Assembly (NCBI RefSeq): GCF_003945595.2
Contig: NW_024104558.1
Span: 531,239 to 595,238, forward strand
Length of the DNA stretch: 64,000 nt
Direction of reading: 5' to 3'
Origin: Pipra filicauda
Taxonomy: Eukaryota; Chordata; Aves; Passeriformes; Pipridae
Shown: positions 1 to 12,800 of the stretch, one piece after another
Numbering within the stretch: the stretch's first letter is position 1
Layout of the letters: each line of letters starts with the position of its first letter
Position numbers and translations under genes: made by a program
Notes under the pieces: model-generated
Seen by the model: only the letters and a program-made list of their open reading frames with translations
Told to the model about the DNA's origin: nothing
Databases searched by the model: none

Positions 1-705
1 TTTAGAGGTGAATGTACAACCTCCTCTCTGAAAAAGAGGCAAATGGTGTGATTTGGGGAACAAACTGGTGTCAAGTGGAAAGCTGCAGTGGGAGGTCATA
101 ACTTGGTCTGACATGCAGGTGTCTGTGCCTGAGGAACTTGTCATTCTGTTGAAGGGGGAAATCCTTTCAGGAACGTGGTGACTGGCATTAAACAAGGAAG
201 GAAAACCCCAGGGCAGTAAAGTTCCAGGAATGCCCCGGGAGGTGGGAGGGTTTTGCTGGCTGCCAGCCTGGCAGGAGGGGCCTCCTGGACCAAACCCCAC
301 GTCTGTCACAACCCCCCTAGCTGGTGTCACGTGTCACAGCTGCAGTTCAGGATGGGACCATCCTCCTGCTGACCCTCCTGGTGGGAATGTCAGCATTTTC
401 CCGCTCTGGAATGCTGTGTGTGCACGCAGGGCTGGGACTGAGGCCCCTGCAGTCCTTGGCCCCCCGGGTGAGCTGCAGAACAAACCACGCTTGGTTTTGG
501 TGGCTCAAATGCTGCAGGGGGCACAGGATCTCCAAGGGGTATTTTTAGCACCAAAAATGATGCAAGTTATGCTCAGCTTTTGGGCAGGTTTTCAGAAAGG
601 AAGTCACAGCAGTATTAATAACAGCAGGAAATGGGAGAGACTCGGAGCAACTTCCTAAAGCCTGACCAGCCTCTCTCTCTCTCTCTCTCTCTGTCTCATC
701 TCCAG
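1..705 (+). other. REXO1: REXO1 intron (partial)
   Basis: No coding similarity was recognised. The last 40 bases are a CT microsatellite (about 671-693) that doubles as the polypyrimidine tract of the exon at 706. Confidence 0.7.
671..693. repeat. CT microsatellite serving as polypyrimidine tract
   Basis: Eleven CT units immediately before the REXO1 acceptor at 705/706. Confidence 0.9.
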
Positions 706-843
706 AGCCCCACCTTACAGAGGCCTGTTATTCCCACAGAATTTGGTGCTAAAGTCCCAACCAACATTCGGCAAAGATATCTCAATCTCTTCATCGATGA
801 GTGCCTGAAGTTCTGCTCCTCCTCCCAGGAAGCCTTTGACAAG
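706..843 (+). CDS. REXO1: REXO1 coding exon w1 (first in window)
   Basis: The acceptor follows a long CT tract (..catctccag|agcccc) and the donor is aag|gtctgt. It starts and ends in phase 0 and gives 46 codons, including [20 protein letters not shown], a conserved helical stretch typical of vertebrate REXO1. A second possible acceptor (ttacag, ending at 720) would shorten it by five codons. Confidence 0.88.
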
Positions 844-3800
844 GTCTGTACAGCCCCTTGCTTCTCAGGGAATAAAGGCCAAGACCTTCTAAAACTGTAG
901 CAGATCCAGAAAACTGGCTTGGATTTGTGCCTGCAAAGACTTGAGAGTGGGAACTGGATGATCTCTAACATCCAACCCAAAGCGTTCCGTGGTTCTGGGA
1001 AAACTCTTCTATGCACACACAGTTCTCTAGAGGAAACTGGCCTTGAATAATTCCAGACTGGGCAACAGAAAGTGGAATTCCAGTGGGGGTTCCAATGGGA
1101 AGTCCCATCTTTCCCTTCATCTGACGTGTTTTAATAAGCCCAGAAGAGGAATGCAAGGGGAATGTGCATTATGGTCCAGCTGGACAGAAAGAGCTGTTGC
1201 TCTGGTACAGCAGGAAACACCTCCTGGAATCTGAGTGCTGAGCACGGGGAAGTGTCTGGGATACATGGAATTGGTTGGGAGTTGTTCCTTGCTCCCTGTG
1301 AAGGCTTTTCAGGAGATTTTTACGGAGCCTTCAGGCAGCAGGAACAGTATAGTGGGAGTTCCAAAAGCAGAGTTGAGGCAGTCATACATTTTATTGGAAA
1401 ACTTTGGCCATTAGTGTGAGTTGGGAAAACACAGGCCATTGTGTGGGGTGTTCTGTAAGCAGAGCAGGTGGGATTTCACCCTCACAGCTCCCTGGGGAAA
1501 ACGTTCCTGTTGCATCCGAGGAGCCACCATTTGCCAAACTTATTTTTCTTAACAGTTAAGATTTTGTGCTGCACCACAGTGGGGAACACAGCCTTTCCCA
1601 GGCAGTTCCAGAACTGCTTTGTTAATCCCTCAGGGCGAGCTTCCCATGGAAATGCTTTTTTCAGCACTTTGCTTAAAACCCATTATTTTTTTTCTCTGAC
1701 TCACCTGAGCAGGCCCCAAACCCAGTGCATATTTGTGCCATGTATTCATGACTCAATTCCTTGCCAGGCAGTTTGTTTTTTTTTTTTGCTGTCGTACTTG
1801 GAGCCTGTATTTTAAGAGCCAAACATTTCTTTTCCCCGAAAGCAAGAGCAGCTGTGGCTGCCCCTTCCCTGGAAGTGCCCAGGGCCGGGTTGGACAGGGC
1901 TTGGAGCGGCCTGGGATAGTGGGAGGTGTCCCTGCCCACGGCAGGAGGGTGGAAAACAATCTTTAAGGTCCCTTCCAACCCCAACCATTGTGGGATCCTG
2001 GGAAGAGGGAGGAGAGTGTGTGGTGATGGGCTGTGCTGTTCCCAGGCTCTGTCAGAGGAGAAGGTGGCCTATGAACGCAGCACCAGTCGCAACATCTACC
2101 TGAACGTGGCCGTGAACACCCTGAAGAAGCTCAGGAGCCTCGTGCCCAACTCCCCATCCAGCACCAACAGTAGGTACCACACTTGTGCTTTAATAACTGG
2201 GGCCCTGCTTGGGTCAGAAACCACGGAGACAAACGTGTGGCAAAGGCAGCCCCCATTTCTCAGTTGTGCTGAAAGGCAAACAGCTCCAGCTCAGCTTTTT
2301 ATAGCCTGGCAAGCTCTAATGGGCCTTCAAGAGGCGAGTCCTGCAACGCTTTGTTGGCTCTCTGAACCTAAATGGAGATAATGCCACACGGATCCCTTTT
2401 TTTTTTTTAGCACAAGTTCTTTAAAATGAAAAGCCCTGCTAATGGAGTAACTTTCACATGATGCCTTCAAAGTGATAGACTCGTCCATCACCCCAGAAAT
2501 CTGTTACACACATTAAGCTTCAAGAGAGAAACGAAGAGGGTTAAGACATTTCATTATTGGCTCTCGAGAGGGTACATTAAACAATCAATTTGTGCTGTTC
2601 TTGTGAATTTTTTCTTCCCCCAGTCTCTTCCCTTTTCTCCCCTCTGTCTTCATTACGTTCCTGGCCATTAGTCAGAGCGGCTGAACTTGGGAGGCTGGCC
2701 TTTGTGAGAGGGCTGCCAGCTAATGATTAGTAAAAAGCCCCTCTCTGCCATTGTCTGATGTGCTGAGCATATCCCAGAGCTCTGAAGCTCCTTTCTGAAA
2801 GAGGTTGAAACACTCAGCGTGGGAGGCTGCTCTGCAGGGCCCCAGCAACAAAGCTGCTCCTGTGGGTGGGTGATGCCACCACGCAGCACATGGTGGGGTC
2901 AAGTTGCTTCTGTGCTTGGTCCTGTCTTGCTTTTGGTCAGTGCAGGGTGAGCAGGTAGAGCTACGAGGTTCTGGAAAAACTGTAAAAGTGTCCTTGCTGC
3001 CCTTAAAATGAGTTGCTGTGGCCTGACAGTGAGAACTGAAAACTCACCGTAACGCTGGGATGAAAATGCTGGGCCAGCACCTTACACACAGAATCCACTT
3101 CTGGAGCAAAGCAAGAATCCAAGAGGATAAACACAGAGTTCCTCTTGCCCATGTGTAGTGCCCCAAACTAGGACTGAAGTCACTTGCTGGTACCTGATCT
3201 CTGTCCTCTTTTGCTGCTTCCTTCTTTCTGCAGAGACGAGTAACAAGAAGGTGGTGTCCCACGAGGCTGTGCTGGGGGGGAAGCTCGCTGCCAAGACAAG
3301 CTTCACCCTGAACCGCTCAGGGAGCCTGAGAGCTGAGGATTTGACAGGTAAGACCCTGCTCCTGTGGGGCTGTAACGTGTAGGGTGGAGCTGGAGGTGTT
3401 ACTGTGACTGGGGGAGCAGGATCAGGCTGGTTTGTTCACCCCACGCAGCTCACCCCAGTCCTGGGGGCTGTTCGAGGGCCACAGTGTCAGAAAGATCTGA
3501 AGCTGTTGGAGTGTCCAAAGGAGGGACATGGAGCTGGGGAAGGGTCTGGAGGGGAAGGGTCTGAGGAGCAGCTGAGGGCACTTGGCTGGTTCAGCTGGAG
3601 CAGAGGAGACTGAGGGGAGACTCCTCGGGGGCTGCAGCTCCTGCCGAGGGGAGGCGGAGGGGCAGGGACTGAGCTCTGCTCTGGGACCAGGGACAGGACC
3701 CAGGGAAGGGCTGGAGCTGTGCCAGGGGGGTTGGGATGGATCTCAGGGAAAGGTTCTTCCCCCACAGGGTGCTGGGGCACTGCCCAGGCTCCCCAGGGCA

Positions 3801-6800
3801 GTGGGCACGGCCCCAAGGCTGCCAGAGCTCCAGGAGGGTTTGGACAACGCTCTGAGGGACAGGGGGGGATTGTTGGGGTGTCTGTGCAGGGCAGGGGTTG
3901 GACTGGATGATCCCTGTGGGTCCCTCCCAGCCCAGAACATTCTAGGGTTCTGTGATTTGGAGTGCTGGGGTTTATCTGGGGGCAGTGTGAGGTTTTATTA
4001 CCTGACTGCAGCACAGAGTCCCTCGGTGGGGGGTGACACCACTGACCAGTGCCCTCCTCGCTTCCTCCTTCCGCTGCCAGGTCACTGCTGCTCCCAGCCC
4101 GGCTTTGATGGAGCATCAATAACCACTCAGAGCTGCCTCTGGTGTTTTGGGTGTTATTTTAGTTTAACTTTCTTGCCCTGCAGCAGTACTTTACACTGTG
4201 CCTGTCAGATTAAAAGGCAAACTTACAAATCTGCAGCTGCTCTGCAGGGCTCGGTTCCGCTGCTGCCAATGTCACAGGAAGGTCGTATCGTAGCCAAAGG
4301 GCTGTGCCACGGGCACTGTTCACGTTGGCTCAAATCAGTTATGGGTGTTTTGGTTGCCAAGAGATGTAGGCAAATTGTCGAGGAGATCAGAGGAGAGATG
4401 GGGAGGCCACGGAGCAGAAGGAATTGACAGGGAGAAAGCTTAAAAGGGGCAGTATAGCTCAGCTAAGCAACATCAAAGGGCACCCAGCAGTATTGGAAGG
4501 GTTTATGCAGCAGAGAGAGGAAATATTGAGCAGAGGGGAAAAAAGTTATAATTATTCTGTGCAATGAAACGAGCAGCCTGAAATCAGCAGTAGAAAGAAA
4601 GCTGCAGATAATGAAGTTTTTAGGGAGCTGTGGGTGGCCTTTGAGGGTGTTCTGTGGGCTGTTACTGATTATCAGTGAAAGCATTAATGTGGCAGAAGTC
4701 TCACATTTAGTAGTAGGACAGGGGGGAATGGCTTTAAACTGGCAGAGGGCAGGGTGAGATGGGATATTGGGAAGGAATTGTTGGCTGTGAGGGTGGGGAG
4801 GCCCTGGCACAGGTTGCCCAGAGCAGCTGTGGCTGCCCCAGCCCTGGGAGTGTCCAAGGCCAGGTTGGAGGGGGTTGGAGCAACCTGGGCTGGTGGGAGA
4901 TGTCCCTGCCCATGGCAGGGGTGGAACTGGATGATCTCTAAGGTCCCTTCCTACCCAGCCATTCTGTGGCTCTGTTGGTAACAAAAAGGCCTGAAAATGG
5001 GCCTTTTGGAAGAATTCTGTTTCAGCTGTGCTTTCCAGGCTTAATGCTGCTTGTTCAAAGTGGTTAAAAATCAGCTTGTGCACCAATGACCAGATTTTAA
5101 AATATACCACCCGACACCTATTTCCCTGTCAATCCTGTGATGCCTTAAAACACACATTATACAGATATTAGCACAACCTTCCAACACTTCAGAATAGCAC
5201 TTTTAGCTAATTAACCTTTTGCCCCAAATTCCAGAAATACTGTTTAGTGTTCTTCTCAAGGATTTCAATGGGTAAAGATTCCAGCAAGAACATCCAGTCT
5301 TGTTGTGACTGAAGAACACAGTCAGCACATTCCTTGATACAGCCTTAGTCTAAACTGTCAGAGAAGGCCCAGAATCCTTGAAAGAGAGCCAAGCAGGGCA
5401 CACATTATTGATGGAGATGTGGGGTCTTGGGACCACCAGCCCAGTCCTGGGAGGTGTGCCTGGGGGAGGACCTGGGGGACAGGCAATTTTCGGGCTGGGT
5501 GTATCCCTGTGAGGTAACAGTTAGATATCACATTCAGGTGATGCTATAGGTTTGTAAAACCTGTGGGTGTGGATATGCCATCTTTGTGCACCTAAGACTT
5601 CTTATTAAAGAGCTGCTTGTTTTTACCTTTCAGTACTAACCCTGTCCGGAGAATTATTCCTTCGATTTTAGGCAGCACGTTCAGAATTCAGTGGGAATAC
5701 CTTGATAACACCAAAAGCAGTAAGAGAAACTTCAGAGGTGTGACTTGAGCACTGTCTGTGTGTGCAGGAGCTGCCCTGTACCGGCGCCTCAAGGACTACC
5801 TGCTGAGTGAGGAGCAGCTCAAGGAGAACGGGTACCCGATGCCTCACCCGGACAAGGCCGGCCGGGCCGTCCTCTTCACTGCAGAGGAGAAGAAAGTGCT
5901 GGACTGTGAGTCCTGCTGGCTCTGCCATCCTCTGTGTTTGCTCCAGCACCCAGCAGACACCTCTGCTGCTTGTGTAGAGCTCTCAGCAGGGAGCCCTTTG
6001 CCCCTGCTGTGATGGGTCTCCTTGGCTGTGAGCCCTCTCCACAGGTCATGGGGGAGAGGAGTGTGGCTGCAGAACCCTGCTGTGTTCCTGGAGGATGAGT
6101 TTCTCCAGCTTGGGAATGTTATTTTTGACCCAAGGTTTACACTTTGGGGCTGTGAGGCTGAGTGAGTTTTTTAATTTCTAATTCCCCAGATAACAGGAAC
6201 AGAGGAAAGTGCCTCAAGTTGTGCCAGGGGAGATTTAGGCTGGATATTAGGGAATATTTCTCTATGGAAAGGGTGGTCAGGCACTGGCACAGGCTGCCCA
6301 GGGCAGTGGTGGAGTCACCATCCCTGGAAGTGTTCAAACAGCACGTGGATGTGGCACTTGGGGACATGTTTTAGTGGTGACCATGCTGGGTTGATGGTGG
6401 ACTCAAAGACCTTAAAGGTCTTTTCCAGCCTTAGCAATTCCATGATTCCATGATTCTGTGCTGCCAAAGAACGGGAACTGGGCAGGTTGTCCCCCTGGAC
6501 CAGCTGCCTTTGTCCCCCCCTGCAGGGACACATTCTGCACTTGCTCACTCAGGTTTGGACTCCAAGGCAATAAATGCAAGGGAAGTGGTTGGAAAGCAGC
6601 TCCTGTTCCACGCCTGAGGATGTTCAGCTCTTCCAGGGGAAGGATTCTTTTCTGCCTCTGTGTATATGAGCTGCTGCTGTGTGGGGCTGTGGACCAGCAC
6701 TGGGCCAGGCTGGTTTGGCAGTGGGGCCTGCCCTGCTGGGCTGGATTGCAGCGTTTTCTGCTGCAACTGGAAAAAATGATCATAAAATCACAGCATGGTT

Positions 6801-9800
6801 TGGGTTGGGAGGGACCTTAAAGCCCATCCAGTGCCACCCCCTGCCATGGGCAGGGACACCTTCCACCAGCCCAGGGTGATCCAAGCCCCGTCCAACCTGG
6901 CCTTGATCCCACAGGTTTCCTCAGGATGGGATGGGCTCCTTCTCTGTCTGAATTTTCTGAACTCCTGGCAGAGTTTCTGCTCCCCAGACACCGATTAAAG
7001 CAGTTTGTGCTGCAGCAGGGATAAAACCCAGAGTGAGGATCTCTTTGGAGGTGCCTTTCCACGCTCCTCTGAGCATCTCTTTGGAGAGACCTCTTTGGAG
7101 TGTGTTAAGTGCTCATCCATGTTAACACCTTGTGTCTACATTTGTCCTGTGGTTGCTGAAGCAACCTGGATTAAAGCCCTCCTGCATTAACACTCTCAAG
7201 TGCTGTATTTGTTAGAGCCCTTTTCTCCAGGTAACCAGCCAGCTCTTTTCTGTGATCCTGAGCTCATGTTCCTGGAGCTTCCTGCAGATGTTGCAGGATG
7301 TTTGAATTCCTCCCTGTTGAACTCGAGCCGTTGCAGGTCTGTTCATGCTGTGACCGTGGTCAGTGGGCACCAGTGGGCTGGGAATGTGATAACAGCTGAA
7401 ACGGTCACAGCTGGGACTCGAGGAATTGTTGGAGATCAGAAGGATGAGAGTCCACTACTTTACAGTGGCTTTTTGCATCCCCCTTCTCCAAAGTTTGGGC
7501 AGCACAAGCACAGCTGGCAGGAGAGAACAGTCCCTGACCTGGGGGCCAGGCTCTGCTGGAGTGTTCCCATCTTTGGGTGCTGGTAATCCTTGCAGGAAAG
7601 CTGTGCCCTGGAAGGACTGAAATGTCATTTGGAAGTGACAAGGCACAGATCCCCTGGAAACCAGGCCTCATTAGCCCTGATGTCCAAAGAATGACTTATT
7701 TATCCTGTTTCTTAAAATAACTGTGTTAGAGTCCAACGTAATTTGCCGTGGATGGGGAAACAGTGCAGCAAATGCTGATGGAGCTGTGGTGCAGCTGCTG
7801 CTGTGCACCAAACCCAGCAGAGTCCTGTGATTTACCTCTGGGAAGCGTTTAGAGGGGCAGATGCTGCGGGAGTGCATTTTCAGAGGGATTGCTGTGTCTC
7901 TGTGGGAGTTGGGAACAACATTTGGAATCCTTTCTAACAGGAGACGTTTCGCTGCTGAATGAGTCTGAGTGAGTCTGACCTGGCTGTGCTTTGGCTGAGG
8001 GGTTTCTGGTGACCTGACTGTTGTTTCTCTGCTCTCCCCAAGCCTCCTGCAGGATTTGCTGTCGCTGTGGCACCGAGTACATGGTCTCAGCCTCGGGGAA
8101 CTGCATCCGCAAGGAGGAGTGTGTCCATCACTGGGGGAGGCTGCGCAAGCAGAGAGGTCTGTCCCTGCCAGGGGGGCTGTGCCCCAGCTCCAAACACACA
8201 GCATTCCTCATTCTGGGGCTTGGCACTTCCTGGTCCTGTCACTGGTGGCCCCGCTGCTGCTGCAATGGCCTTGCAAAGAGCTGCTGGGCGGTGGGACAGT
8301 CCCCAAACCGTGACACTGGGGGTGCAGCAGAGGTGGTTCATCTGTGTTTAAAAGAAGTAGAAGAAAAATTGAACCTTCCTGTGCCTTTTGAAAAAAAAAC
8401 CAGCCTTTTAGGAGGCTGGCTGGGAGCACTAAAGGTCTGTCCCTCCCAGGAGAGTTTGCTGCCCTTGGTTGAATTCATTTGCAGTGAGACACTAACCTAG
8501 TTTGAGCTCTGCTCTGGTTTTCCATCACATTATCCAGGTGGCTTCTGGAGTTTGTCTGGCTGAGCACGAGAGGCTTGAACTCCTCAGATTGCTGCCTGTG
8601 AATCCAGAGTTATTTCCCCCCTGTGTTTGACACCTCACTGTTGCTGTGCTCTTCCAGGGTATCTCTCAGTGAGAGCTGAAGTTCAGGCCTCTTGGTAACG
8701 AGACTTTTTGACTCTGAATCTCTTGCTCTTGCAGTGCCAGGTGGATGGGAAACTCATTACAGCTGCTGCTCAGGAGCTGTGGGCTCACCAGGCTGCCAGG
8801 TTGCTAAAGTAAGTCATTGAGCAGAACCTTTTTATTCTCAGTGGCATTTGTGCTCTGCTGACAGTGGCAGTGGCTGGGAAACACTTGTTTAAGCTTTTGG
8901 AAGAGCAGTGGCTTCCCTTAAGGGAGGAAAACAAGTGCCACTTAAATATTTTTTGCTCTGCAAAGGTAGGAAAATCCAGTGTTTGGCACTCAGCTGTGTG
9001 GAGTGAGGTGGTTCCATTGATCCTCAGCTGCCCAAAAAGCTCATCTCCTTGAGGGGTGCACAGAAGCTCCTGTTCTTCAGGGAATCACAGAAATGAGAAA
9101 TAAGAGATTTCCTTTTGAGGAGCAGTCTCAGAGCCTTGACAACAGTGTGCCAAAACTTTTTTCCCTGTCTTTTCCTTTCCCAGATTCCCATGCTAAGGTA
9201 ATTTTCTGCTGTAGGTTATGTCTTTTCTAAGCTTTGCTTGCTGCCTTCCCTTTGTTGCAGTCAGGGGAGGAACCTTCCCAAGGAGCCTGTTGTAACTGAT
9301 AAATATCACTTCTCCTGAGGAGGGAGCCCAGCACTAGAAAACAGAATGAAAATCCTGCTCAGGAGTGGGGTTTTGTCCTTGGATAAAGCTGAGCATTGTT
9401 TTGGATACCTTTGCACGGGTGTTTTTTGCTTTCCTCAGGCAGCAGGAGAGTTGGTTCCCAGCCTGGCATCACCAGTCCTCTCAAACCATGGGCTGAAGGG
9501 AGCAAGTCTCTCTTTTGCCTCTCCCTCAGCTCTCTGGGGATGCTCCTTGTCACTTGTTTTAGTGGCATTTTTATATTTGGAGCTGCCACACAGGGGAGAA
9601 CCAAAAGCCAGAGGTGGGAAAGTCAAGGTTTGTTAAAATGGGAAGAGTTTTCTGTCTGGGCACCATAAAAGCCTGCCCTGCACAGCTGGAAGCGTGGATG
9701 GGCTCAGCCTGCTACTTCTCTTCTTGTTTAATGTAAAATGAGGTTCTTTTTTTAGTCAGTGTTCAAAAACCCCCCCATCCAGCAGGGATGACAGTCAGGA

Positions 9801-12800
9801 GGATTTGGTGGGGCTATAAAAACACAGCTGCTCTGGGCAACCCATGCCAGGGCCTCCCCACCCTCCCAGGGCAGGATTCCTTCCCAGTATCCCATCTCCC
9901 CCTGCCCTCTGGCAGTGGGAAGCCATTCCCCCTGGCCCTGTCACTCCATGCCAGTATGAAAAGTCCCTCTCCCTCCTTTTTCTGAGCCCCCAGTTTTCCC
10001 AGCATCCTTTGGTAGGTTTAAGGCTGGATCCACAGCCTGCTCAGGGTCAGTGCACAGAGACGTGTTGGGATGCTGGGGAGCACAGCATCTTCCAGCTTGG
10101 AAGGAGGGCACTGAAACCAGAAACTATTTGTACTGAGACGCTGTTCTCAGTAACTGGACCTGGCAAAGCACGTGTGTGTCTTCCCAAAGGCTGTGGCTGC
10201 GCCTGGCCGGGTGTCCTGCAGTTAGGCAGGGAGGCAGGAGGTGGCAGGATGGAGCTGTGCTGCTCCCGGGGAGCCCAGAGTGGCCCTTTGTGACTCCCGA
10301 GGCTGCTGCTTCCTCTGGTCTGAAAAACAGGAGCAGCTTCTCTGCCCTCCTCCCAGCCAGGAGGAACTGGGACGTTGCAGAACAACAACTATAGCATAGA
10401 AAAACATCTAATTGGTTTTTTTCTTTCCATCACTGCCCAGTGATGTTGTATTGCAAAGGAAGGGGAGGGCTCAGGGTGCCAGGGAGAGAAGTGTTTACTG
10501 TCTCCTGGCTGGTGAGCTGCTCTGCCCATTCCCTCAGCAGAACAGTGGGATCCATGCCATGGATGCAGAATGGCCAAGTGTGGCCTCTTGCTCCTGGGAA
10601 GGAGCGAACCACGAGGCCTTTGAGCAGTGCTGGCTTTGGATCCAGGCAGAGTTGGCCTCAGAGTTGGCCCAGCCACCTCATTAACTCCAAATGGTGCAGT
10701 TCCTGTCTCTGGCTGCACCTGCAGCAGTGACCTGTGCAGGAAAATATGCAAATCCTGCTCTGGTTACCCCTCTGCCTACACACTGCAGCTTCACAGGGGC
10801 CTCAGCTCCTCACCTCTCCAGCCCTTGGTCCTGAGACAAACCAGCACAGTTTGATTCCTGGTGGGGTGAGGTCTGTGGGAAGCTCTGCCCTGTGCTGGCA
10901 CTGCTGAGGCCCCACCTCAAACCCTGGGGGCAGTTCTGGGCCCCTCAGGACAAGAGGGACACGGAGGGGCTGGAGCGTGTGCAGGGAAGGGAACGGAGCT
11001 GGGAAGGGGCTGGAGCAGCAGGAGCAGCTGAGGGAGCTGGGGGGGCTCAACCTGGAGCAAAGGAGGCTCAGGGGGGACCTTCTGGCTCTGCAACTCCCTG
11101 ACAGGAGGGGGGAGCTGGGGGGGGTCGGGCTCTGCTGCCAGGGAACAAGGGACAGGAGGAGAGGGAATGGCCCCAAGTTGTGCCAGGGAGGGTCAGGTGG
11201 GAGATTAGGGAAAATTCCTTCATGGAATAGATGGTCAGGCATTGAACAGGGTGCCCAGGGCAGTGGTGGAGTCACCATCCCTGAAAGTGTTCAAAACACA
11301 TGTGGATGTGGCACTTGGGGACAGGGGTTAGTGGTGGCCACAGTGGTGGGGCTGGGTTGACTTGATAATCTTTGGGGTCTTGGATCTTCTGGGATTCCAT
11401 GATCCTAAGCACAGTGCAGGAGGCTGTGCCCAGGCTGCTGTGATTGTGCACAAATACACTGAGATTTAGGGACAGACAAAACTGAAGCACAACCAAGAGC
11501 CACTGGGGGGTGAGGGAGGGAGGGCATCACCTCTGGGTGTGGTGCTGCACCCCAGTCTGCCTTCAAACCATGTCAGTGGGCAAAAGGGCAGCCCCAGCCT
11601 GTGCCGTGCCCTCAGGTCCTGCCTCCCCTTCAAACTCCATCCAGTTCAGAATTCCTGCTGCAGGGAGGGCTTCCAGGATCCCCAGGGGGTGGGATCAGTG
11701 GCTGTGGAGCAGTGTGGGAGTACCTGTTGCAACAGCAGCTCAGTCTTGCATTGGCTTAAGCCGATTGTGAAATCACTCCCTGAGTTTTCCTGCTGGATCT
11801 TGTTGACCTTTAGAACTTTAGCTGGGAATAACAGGAGTGGTTGGAAATACCCTCTGTTGCCTCAAGTGCTGTGGGCTGGAGCTCCTGTTTGTGTGTGAAC
11901 TGGCTGGGTTTGGAACACAGTGGCTTTGATTTTATGCACACTTTGACGTTTTCTGGTGCTCAGTTACACCAGTTTCTCATGGCATCTGCCCCTGATGCTC
12001 CTGCTCACACAGGGATTCCTGGGATCAGAATCCTGCACCTGGGCATGTCGTGGCCACGGGAACCAGGAGCTGGAGTTAGATCAGTTAGTCAATTCCTGAC
12101 TAATTCTACTTCAGACTGAAAGCTCCTTGTCCCCAGATGATGTCCTGCTCTTCCTTGCACTGTCAGGATGATGCCACCAGCCCTGATCTGGAGCTGGGGT
12201 TGCACATGGCTGTCTTCGCTGTTGTGGTGAAGTTTGCAGACCCACTGTAGGCAAAACTTACTCCCTGTTAACCTTTAGAAATTATTAAAAAATCATTTTT
12301 TTTTCTCAAATGGATCCAAGTTGGGGATCATTGAAGTGGACTTTTTGGGTTCTTGTTTTTATCATCAACAAATTATTTTTTTCTTTCCTTTAAGCAACAC
12401 GTCCATGATGGGAGGAAGGAGAGCCTGGATGGCTTTGTGAAGACTTTTGAGAAGCTGCCTACAACTGATGGGTACCCTGGGATCTACGCCTTAGACTGTG
12501 AAATGGTGGGTCCATAAAGCTTTCTGGGGAAGGCCAAGCTCTGTTTCCTGACCTTCTTCTCTCCGTTCTCCTGTGGACTCTAAATCAGATTGGTCCTGTT
12601 CATGCAAATTAGGGATTGCTGTGTTTGATCTGGGGACCCGTGGCTGGCTGGCCCACCCTGAGCAGCGTTTGCTGCCTGGCCTCTCTGCACTCTCTGCTGC
12701 ATTTTGGGAACTGCAGCACTTGGGGGAGCTCCATTTGGCCAAAACCATGTCAGGGGGCTGAAGGGCACTCACAGCCTCTGCCTCGTCCTCAGTTCCTTGT

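Larger units (their letters stand above)
3348..5767 (+). other. REXO1: REXO1 intron with two CR1 fragments
   Basis: It holds CR1 fragments at about 3480-3955 and 4715-4985. The AT-richer remainder (4985-5700) has no recognised element. Confidence 0.7.
5906..8042 (+). other. REXO1: REXO1 intron with two opposed CR1 fragments
   Basis: CR1 fragments lie at about 6190-6470 (+) and 6780-6925 (-). The rest is unique, with no recognised element. Confidence 0.7.
8809..12394 (+). other. REXO1: REXO1 3.6-kb intron with two CR1 fragments
   Basis: It contains CR1 fragments at about 9828-10010 (-) and 10870-11425 (+). The remaining sequence is unique with no coding signal. Confidence 0.7.
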
